NCBI GenBank assembly: GCA_018398815.1
Contig: CM031596.1
Span: 68,400,830-68,464,829 of the forward strand
Reading direction: 5' to 3'
DNA: 64,000 bases
From: Conus ventricosus
Taxonomy: Eukaryota; Mollusca; Gastropoda; Neogastropoda; Conidae
Shown: positions 57,560 to 64,000 of the stretch, in pieces
Numbering within the stretch: position 1 is the stretch's first letter
How the letters are laid out: each line of letters starts with the position of its first letter
The notes under the pieces: generated by a model
What the model saw: the letters and a program-made list of their open reading frames with translations, nothing else
What the model was told of the DNA's origin: nothing
The model's database searches: none
Made by a program: the position numbers and the translations under genes

Positions 57560-58400
57560 AAAGGAGACACTGCCACCGTTGCTGAGTCACATCAGTGGTG
57601 ATCGATCATGCCTGTTCTGATCCAACTTACTCAGGACTTCATCCACGTAACTCCCGACTGAAGACAGCAATTGCTGTGCCACACAACTAGCATGAGCGAG
57701 CATCTCTCTCCAGAGGGAGCCACCAAGTCTGTCCAACAGCAGTCTCCATGAACCTCCCCCATGCCAACAACTAGGGCATGAACTCACCAAAGGCATGGTT
57801 CTGAACGATAAAACAAACCGAGGTCACCATGAGAGCACAGCATGAAAGAGCTATAGAAACTCTTTTTTTTTAATTTCAGGATGAGTAATACGAACATGCT
57901 ATGGATGATGCTATAATTCAACTAGGATGATCAATGATGATGATACTATGGATGATTTTAAGATGATCTATAGGTATGATGAAGAGGTGCTATGATTAAT
58001 TTTAGGATGATCAATGGGTATGCTGATGATACTATGGATAATTTTATGATGATCTATAGGTATGGTGAAGAGGTGCTATGATTAATTTTAGGATGATCAA
58101 TGGTATGATGACGATGATGCTCTAGCATTCCGTTCTGGTCTGAAGCTATATGTTAAGGCTGCCGTACTCCCTTCCCATCATAACACATTCCGACATCAAC
58201 CAGGGCCGGGAAATACAAAGAACTGCAGTGCTAAAGTTACTGTTAGTCACAAAACTTGAACAACTCTCAGAGATGCCTCCATGAAGCGGATGACAATCCA
58301 CTGTGTGGTTCCAGGCTTCGTATCTGGGCCCACAGCAGGCTGCAGCTCTGGGCAGAACCTGGCCAGGGCTGAAAAATCCAACAAACAAATGCCTCTGGTG
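57560..58400 (+). mobile_element. Interspersed family X, copy 4 (longest)
   Basis: Left blocks (CAGTGGTGATCGATCATGCC, TGTTCTGATCCAACTTACTC, CTAGCATGAGCGAGCATC, CCAAGTCTGTCC), middle (GGTCACCATGAGAGCACAGC), then an inserted degenerate repeat, then right blocks (ATCATAACACATTCCGACAT, CAACCAGGGCC, CTGCAGTGCTAAAG, CTCTCAGAGATGCCTCCATG, CACTGTGTGGTTCCAGGC). It is directly followed by a SINE head, as if the SINE had inserted at its end. Confidence 0.6.
57890..58120. repeat. Degenerate tandem repeat inside family X copy
   Basis: AGGATGATCAATG, ATACTATGGAT(G/A)ATTTTA and GATGATCTATAGGTATG(G/A)TGA alternate, with a period of roughly 95-100 bp for the larger unit. Confidence 0.8.
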
Positions 58401-58403
58401 GGG

Positions 58404-58740
58404 GACAGAATAGCTCAGTGGCAGAACGACAGACTCGTAATCTTGGTGATCCTGGGGTTGCGGGTTTGAATCTCTGTTTTGGTACAGGAGAATTTTTTCC
58501 TAGGGAATTTTTCCCTTCCGACTCCATTTCCCATCCGGTCCTTCAAATGAGACTATAAACTGAGGTTCCGTGTGTGAACACACACAAAACATCTTGCACA
58601 CACGTAGAAGCCCATCACCAACTTTCGGAAGAGAAGGCCAGTTTGGCTGTTGGTATGGATGACATAGCATGCACCTTCCCAGAAGATGGAGTATGGCTGC
58701 CTTAATGGCGGGATAAAAAACGGTCATACACACAAAACTC
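58404..58740 (+). mobile_element. tRNA-derived SINE (head plus body)
   Basis: The head at 58404-58485 has an A box TAGCTCAGTGGCAGAAC and a B-box-like GGGTTTGAATCTC, with an anticodon-arm position reading CGT (Thr-like), but the stems do not pair well enough for a true tRNA. The body contains GCATGCACCTTCCCAGAAGA, GGAGTATGGCTGCC, GGCGGGATAAAAAACGGTCA and ACACAAAACTCCACTC, which I recall from a gastropod SINE family (AACGGAGTATGGCTGCC, GGCGGGGTAAAAACGGTCAT). Also seen as a fragment at 1965-2160. Confidence 0.75.
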
Positions 58741-58915
58741 CACTCCCTTTGTTGGGTAGATAGGATTAATCCTTGCCTATCTCTATACAGCGAGTGCCCG
58801 CAGGAGTATCAGCCTGCGTACACAGAAGGAAAAAAATGTCTCTATTGGGAATCGAACCCAAGATCTCCCAGCCTGCCAGTCCAGAGAGCTAATCACTGTA
58901 CCACAGCAGCTGGCC
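58741..58915 (-). mobile_element. Second tRNA-derived SINE head, opposite orientation
   Basis: On the minus strand from 58915: GCTGCTGTGGTACAGTGATT (A-box-like GTGGTACAGTG) then AGATCTTGGGTTCGATTCCC with a perfect B box GGTTCGATTCC. The body runs left and ends against the tail of the + strand SINE, so the two are tail to tail. It is not a functional tRNA; the acceptor stem does not pair. Confidence 0.65.
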
Positions 58916-58992
58916 TTCGCTTAATTTTTTTTTTTTAGTATCATGGCGCTTGAGTAAATGAATATGGTGTTACTTCTATTTCAGTGTATATG

Positions 58993-59000
<8 letters not shown>

Positions 59001-59047
<47 letters not shown>
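59001..59047. repeat. (GT)n microsatellite
   Basis: About 23 GT units in the intron, about 150 bp downstream of the exon A donor in the gene sense. Confidence 0.95.
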
Positions 59048-59048
<1 letters not shown>

Positions 59049-59196
59049 CTTTTGTGAGTGTGTGTGTGTATGTACAGGAAAAAAGAAACAAATCATACAA
59101 CAATACAGCAAAACCATATCAAAATAATATTTTCACTCTACCAACCCAAAAACCTTCACAAACTTTGACCAGAAGAAAGCAGCATTAAATACTCAC

Positions 59197-59438
59197 ATCC
59201 ATCTGAGTGCCATTGGGAGGGTAGGACATCTGTCGCTTGTGCTGCATCATGTGGTGAGGACTTGGATAGGGGGCGTGCCGGCGATACATGGTCATGGGCC
59301 CCATAGGCCCCGGGCCCATTCCGGCCTTGCCCATCGGCCCCGGGGTCATGGCCATGTGGCCAGGGTGTCTGGGCCCGGGGCCCATGCCTGGGGGGTACTG
59401 AGGGGGGCCTCCGTAGGGGGCTGGCCCGGACCCATCAT
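59197..59438 (-). CDS. ZMIZ1: ZMIZ1/2-like, coding exon A (Pro/Gly/Met-rich)
   Basis: 242 bp, with acceptor TGTGGTCTCAG, two bases completing a split codon, and donor ATGGAT|GTGAGT in phase 0. It encodes DGSGPAPYGGPPQYPPGMGP, GPRHPGHMAMTPGPMGKAGM, GPGPMGPMTMYRRHAPYPSP, HHMMQHKRQMSYPPNGTQMD. This is the low-complexity Pro/Gly/Met-rich N-terminal half, and MYRRHAPYPSP / KRQMSYPPNG recall the KRPYPGEPNYG-type segment of ZMIZ1. The N-terminal conserved domain of the family must lie right of the window. Confidence 0.88.
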
Positions 59439-59519
59439 CTGAGACCACACAACACAATCCACTTTACTGGCTGGTAGTGAGGCACTGCTCATGGATGGCC
59501 TAGGGACTGATTAATTGCA

Positions 59520-59674
59520 AAGTAGGAGAGAGAAAGAGAATGTGTCTGAGAGAAAGCGAGAGAGAGAGAGAGTGAGAAAGACAGACAGACAGACAGAGAG
59601 ACAAGGAGAGACAGAGAGAGACAGACGAACACAGAGTGATAAATACAAGAGGGTGGGGGAGGGAAGAGACACAG

Positions 59675-59762
<88 letters not shown>
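59520..59762. repeat. (GA)n-rich purine block
   Basis: Imperfect GAGAGA with GACAGACAGA, becoming about 40 pure GA units at 59678-59761. The gene sense is a polypyrimidine (CT)n tract. Confidence 0.97.
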
Positions 59763-59767
<5 letters not shown>

Positions 59768-60164
59768 TCAGGCTAGGGATAATTTTTTTTAAACCTAAAT
59801 ACCAAAAAAATAAACACCAATAAACTTTGAAATTGAAACAAAATGAAAAGAGAAATCAATTAACCATTAATTTTTTTTAAGTGTTCTGCCAGTAGAGCTT
59901 TCTGAGCTTTCAAAGAAGACTGATCATTTGTATTGATCATCCCATTTGTTTGCTAATTTGAAAAACAAACAAACAAACAAAAAGTACATGCTTTATTGCT
60001 CATATATGGACATTTGTAGGATCAAGAAAGCTCACATTAACATTCAACACATAAAAGGAAGCCTACTTTAACTCAGAGAAGTCATGTGAGAAATATTGCA
60101 TACACTACAGCTAGCACCTTGTGCATTGCACACATAATCTTGAATACAAGTAAAAATAGCAAAA

Positions 60165-60171
60165 CACACAC

Positions 60172-60208
<37 letters not shown>

Positions 60209-60310
60209 GCATATGCACACACACACGCACACATGTACATATGAACGCACACACATACACACACTCGCACACATAAGAGAGGCAAGAGTGAGAGAGAGAG
60301 AGAGAGAGAG
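60165..60310. repeat. (CA)n and (GA)n microsatellites
   Basis: About 18 CA units at 60172-60206, CACG-type repeats to 60270, then (GA)12 at 60291-60312. Confidence 0.95.
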
Positions 60311-60430
60311 AAGCTGACAAAAGAAAGAGATTCTGCTCTTATTAATCAAAGGCAATCTTTTTTACCTATCATTCTGACTCACCAGTCCAAAGTAAAGACA
60401 AGCAGATCTGCGAGGTCTTTAGTCAATCAC

Positions 60431-60917
60431 ATAGAAACCCTTTATGTACCACTGGATAGGCCTTTCTCTTCTCTTTCTGTTGAATGATAGGTATACCTCA
60501 GTAACTTAAAAATCCAGGTTTTCTTTCATTTATTTGGTCACAGACATGGGTTCAGAGACCCTGCCTTAAAAAAAGTGAACTTTCCATACAATGCAAACAC
60601 TGAAAAATTGAAAAGAAACCCTTGAACACTGGATCTCAAATTAAAGGAAGGATGGGGGTGGTGGTGGCATCATGGGGATGATCAAGAGAAGGCAGATCTA
60701 ACACAAAGAAAGAAAAAAAAAAGTGTTTTAGAAGAGCCAGTCAGGTGTGGGAAAAATCGTATGGAAAGTTCACTTTTTTTAAGGCAGGGTCTCTGAACCC
60801 ATGTCTGTGACCAAATAAATGAAAGAAAACCTGGATTTTTAAGTTACTGAGGTATACCTATCATTCAACAGAAAGAGAAGAGAAAGGCCTATCCAGTGGT
60901 ACATAAAGGGTTTCTAT
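60431..60917. mobile_element. Perfect foldback: 159-bp inverted arms, 169-bp spacer
   Basis: Bases 60431-60589 (ATAGAAACCCTTTATGTACC to AACTTTCCATAC) are the exact reverse complement of 60759-60917, including A/T-run lengths. The spacer is G/A-rich and not similar. There is no flanking direct repeat that I can see. The arms carry no gene. It may be a recently formed inverted duplication, an active foldback, or an assembly artefact. Confidence 0.95.
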
Positions 60918-61962
60918 CTGTCAGTCTCTCTCTCTAAGAGCACAGGTCAAGACATGTTGAGAGAAAGGACTTGACAGCTGCAGTACTCTCACATAAAATG
61001 AAGGGTGCGCAAAATTAACAATTGGCATTCTTAGCTTGATTTTCACAACAACAAAAATCACACATCTAAATAATATATCAAATTTAAAGGTTTCATGATC
61101 AGTTGGTGCCGAAAACCCATCATACCCATGTTGATTGCACCACCGTTTATCGCCTACAGCACAACTTCACCTGGCCCCCGCATGTGATTTTGTCAGAGGT
61201 GGTCAAAATAAAACATCATAATATATAAAGCAGACATGAGGCATCCGGTCATCTTTAGTACATCAGACACCCATCAATGTACTTCACCAGATGTTCACCT
61301 CTGTAAGGCTTCCAGTGCAACACACACACACCTGTGTACATTATGACGTTTCAAATTTCAGTATCATGAAAGCTTCTTAGCAGCAAACATAGCGCATCCT
61401 GGTCACACACAAGCACATACATGATACACACCTTCCTTACTTCCCTGCCACTTCCTCATCTTAGCAACCACAACAGATAATCCAAACTGTCAGCATGCAG
61501 TAAAAACCATGTGCCACTGTCACGGTTATCTCCCTTTCACTACAAACATTGGGTCAAATTAAGCCTGTGTTCTTGGCTCGATCGATGTCACCAATTTAAC
61601 ACCACAGAATGTCGGAGTTTCAGTGACAGCTGTTCAACAAATACAGGTAACAGCTTGGATTTAATCATTGTGCACTTCAATTCAACCCTATACAAATGTC
61701 TTCATCTACGTTTACACAATTTATGTGATTATCTTATGTAGGTGTATGCAACAATTTAGACTTAAGCTGAGCAAGGTAATGAATCTGAATTAATTAATGG
61801 CTGTCACTTGCCATGCAAGTGCAATTTTGTTTAACAATTTTATTTGTGTGAATGAAATAATAGCAGTATTTCCGCATTCTCTTTGGTGGTAATGCAACTC
61901 TTTACCTTTCTTTTTTTAGCAAAGTGGCATGTTGTGTCTGTGCCTGAATGCATGCAATCCCA

Positions 61963-61965
<3 letters not shown>

Positions 61966-62038
<73 letters not shown>

Positions 62039-62059
62039 TCAGTGTGTGTGCGCTTATGC

Positions 62060-62122
<63 letters not shown>

Positions 62123-62153
62123 ATGTATACAATGTGTGCGTGCTTATGCACTG

Positions 62154-62187
<34 letters not shown>

Positions 62188-62270
62188 CATGTGTGTGTGT
62201 GTCCGTGTGCGCAAGTGTGTGCATGCGAGTGCATGCACGCATGCATGTGCGAGTGTGTGTGTGATTTGTG
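61966..62270. repeat. (GT)n compound microsatellite, about 300 bp
   Basis: Long pure GT blocks (61966-62022, 62063-62120, 62160-62186) separated by two related spacers containing TGTGCG(T/C)(G/T)CTTATGCACTG, indicating internal duplication. Confidence 0.97.
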
Positions 62271-64000
62271 TGAAAGTAAGTGTATGTGCATGTGTTTGTG
62301 CCCATGCATTCTTGTGAGTCTTGGTTCGTGGGTGGGAGCAGAAATTTACAGCAGTACTTAAAAAACTGAAAACAGTGGTGATTAAAGAAAGTGCGCTTAA
62401 AGTCTAAGGGTAGCTGACAGCCCATGACAGAGTGCAGGGGCACCTTCCTCCCTGATGCTGAAGAAAATCTGACTTGCCAAGAACTTTAGAGCCTCCAACA
62501 GGAAAAAAAAAAACTTAATGACTAATTTCTATACCTCCAAATGGAAAGAAATACGAGTGTTTAGCAGTGACACTGAAGCAGTTTTATCACATTCTAAGCC
62601 AGAAGCAGTCCTGTTACTTTATAAGGCAGAAACAAACCTCATAGTCAAACATCAGCTACAAAATGAAATCGGAATGAATGTCAGAATACACTCAACTCAC
62701 AAAACTGCTGCCAAATTTCAATCACTTTATAAGTTCACTTCAAACCTGGAGATTCCACGCTTTTTCTTCCAACCTTTCACTCGTTGCAGTTCAGTAGAAA
62801 AGTAATGGCTGTAATGAAACTGGAGGCAGGGTTGTATGTTGCACTTTTCCCACATATGTAAAGCTTTCAACAGCTTTGTGTACCCTTTGCCAGAGTTTGA
62901 CAAAAAGCAGTCAAATCAGGAACCAGAGACAACAGCAAGCACAGTTTGGTTCAGAAAGCACAAATGCGAATAATCTATTGTTCAGTTTGTATCCTGTAGG
63001 GAGTCATTGTCAACCTTAACACTAGTGCGATTACAGGGCAGCAACAGCAAGAGTTGATGTATGTTTCAATGCCTGAATTCAAATTTTTCACATACTTAGT
63101 TTCCTGGGAGCATGCTTTGATTGATTTCTACTACACATGATTGTAATATGCCACAACTACGTCACTTGGTTTCGGAAGCCATCTTCAAAATGGGAAGATT
63201 CCATTTGTCCTTTTCATCCATTTCTCCATTTTTTACTGTGGACTCTTCCTGTCTCTGCTTCATCGGTAACAGGCTCAGGGACTTTTGCAAAGTAAACATG
63301 AAGAAGAAACACACTGCGACCTTTCATTCACATATTTTGAAACAAAGATGGCAGATTACAAACCGCAAACGTGTCAACCTAGAGATTGTGGAGGTCTTGT
63401 GAAAATTTGGATCAGAGCTCCAAAGATCAATTTACTGACAACATCAACAACCAAAGGTTTCTCTCCATTTTTTTTAACAATACGGAACTTTTTAACAATA
63501 GTGAATACTGAAGGTCTTTTTTCATTGCTGCTACTGTTTGTTAAAATAACAACACTCATATGGTTAAAAGTAAATTCTATAGTATATCTGATCAACCGTT
63601 GATCAGGCTGGATGTCTTTCAAAACTACTGGGATTTATAATTATGTTCCAACAGACCTGCACTTTAGATCATCCGATTACAATGTATACCATCCTCTGTT
63701 TGCAATTTGTAAGATCCTACACTAAGAGAAATCCAAGTAGCAGATGTCTGCACTTGGGGTTTGGCCCCCCTTCCTCCCATCCACCCACCCCCTTCCCCCT
63801 CCCACTGACCAGGACTGTACACTGCCTTAGGTAAGCCAACATTACCACAGTTTGTTTTTGTCTCATATTTACCCAGATCTCATGGAAATCTATCATCCCA
63901 GATGATTTTTTTTTCTATTTATATAACAATATCCACATCTACTTACTAATCCCAAACGGCATGAAAAAACAACGCATTGCGATCCAGGGAAAAAAAAGTC
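62271..64000 (-). other. Right end of window, no feature seen
   Basis: Unique A/T-rich intron sequence. Frames of up to about 105 codons exist but none resembles a known protein or joins ZMIZ in phase. A C/T-rich block at 63760-63815 is the only compositional landmark. Confidence 0.5.

Larger units (their letters stand above)
56700..59196 (-). other. ZMIZ intron B/A
   Basis: Contains a full-length copy of family X (57560-58400) with an inserted repeat (57890-58120), a tRNA-derived SINE (58404-58740), an opposing SINE head (58741-58915) and a (GT)n tract (59001-59047). Confidence 0.8.
59439..64000 (-). other. ZMIZ intron upstream of exon A, no exon recognised
   Basis: Contains a GA-rich block (59520-59761), A/T-rich sequence, CA/GA tracts (60165-60310), a perfect foldback (60431-60917), unique sequence (60918-61960), a long GT tract (61966-62270) and unique A/T-rich sequence to the edge (62271-64000). 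I searched for conserved N-terminal ZMIZ segments on the minus strand and saw none. Confidence 0.6.

Noticed and set aside
58404..58485. Functional tRNA-Thr gene
   Set aside because: A and B boxes are present but acceptor and T stems do not pair, and SINE body sequence follows.
58840..58915. Functional tRNA gene on the minus strand
   Set aside because: Perfect B box but no matching acceptor stem, and it is attached to SINE body sequence.

Overview
The window is animal nuclear DNA and looks molluscan, most likely gastropod. Genes are split into small exons with consensus GT/AG sites. Introns are kilobases long and full of CA/GT microsatellites, minisatellites, tRNA-derived SINEs of a body type I recall from gastropod genomes, and DNA transposons. 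The species assignment is inference, because no marker gene is present. There are no bacterial-type operons, rRNA genes or CRISPR arrays.

Two host genes converge. On the + strand (about 2.3 to 20.5 kb) lie the last three coding exons and probable long 3' UTR of RAP1GDS1 (SmgGDS), an armadillo-repeat chaperone and exchange factor for Ras/Rho-family GTPases. On the - strand (59.4 down to 34.7 kb) lie twelve coding exons, ending at the stop codon, of a ZMIZ1/ZMIZ2 orthologue (Drosophila tonalli), a PIAS-like SP-RING transcriptional co-regulator. Exon phases agree at every junction except one: exon B (56455-56699) is one base short, at a C run. A probable ZMIZ 3' UTR extends left from 34.7 kb into a repeat-rich stretch. 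The + strand changes from T-rich to A-rich at about 20.5 kb, which fits the point where the two transcription units meet.

Mobile DNA: a Tc1-like transposase remnant at the left edge (1-170, -); a 272-bp MITE with 8-bp target duplications (3216-3487); a 5'-truncated, frameshifted CR1/L2/Jockey-group LINE with a classic 3' tail (24600-26361, +); a complete 817-bp hAT-type element with TIRs and 8-bp target duplications that carries only a zinc-finger ORF (50704-51520, -); two long foldbacks (44405-44905 and 60431-60917, the latter with perfect 159-bp arms); several SINE pieces; and an unnamed interspersed family with at least five copies in both orientations.

Tandem repeats with units of about 33 to 61 bp recur throughout. 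The most striking is a decayed array in which the 3' end of ZMIZ exon D, with its splice donor, has been copied about eight times into the next intron while most copies keep a donor-like GT. A 1000-N assembly gap (39495-40494) lies in the largest ZMIZ intron, beside homopolymer-inflated sequence that is probably low quality.
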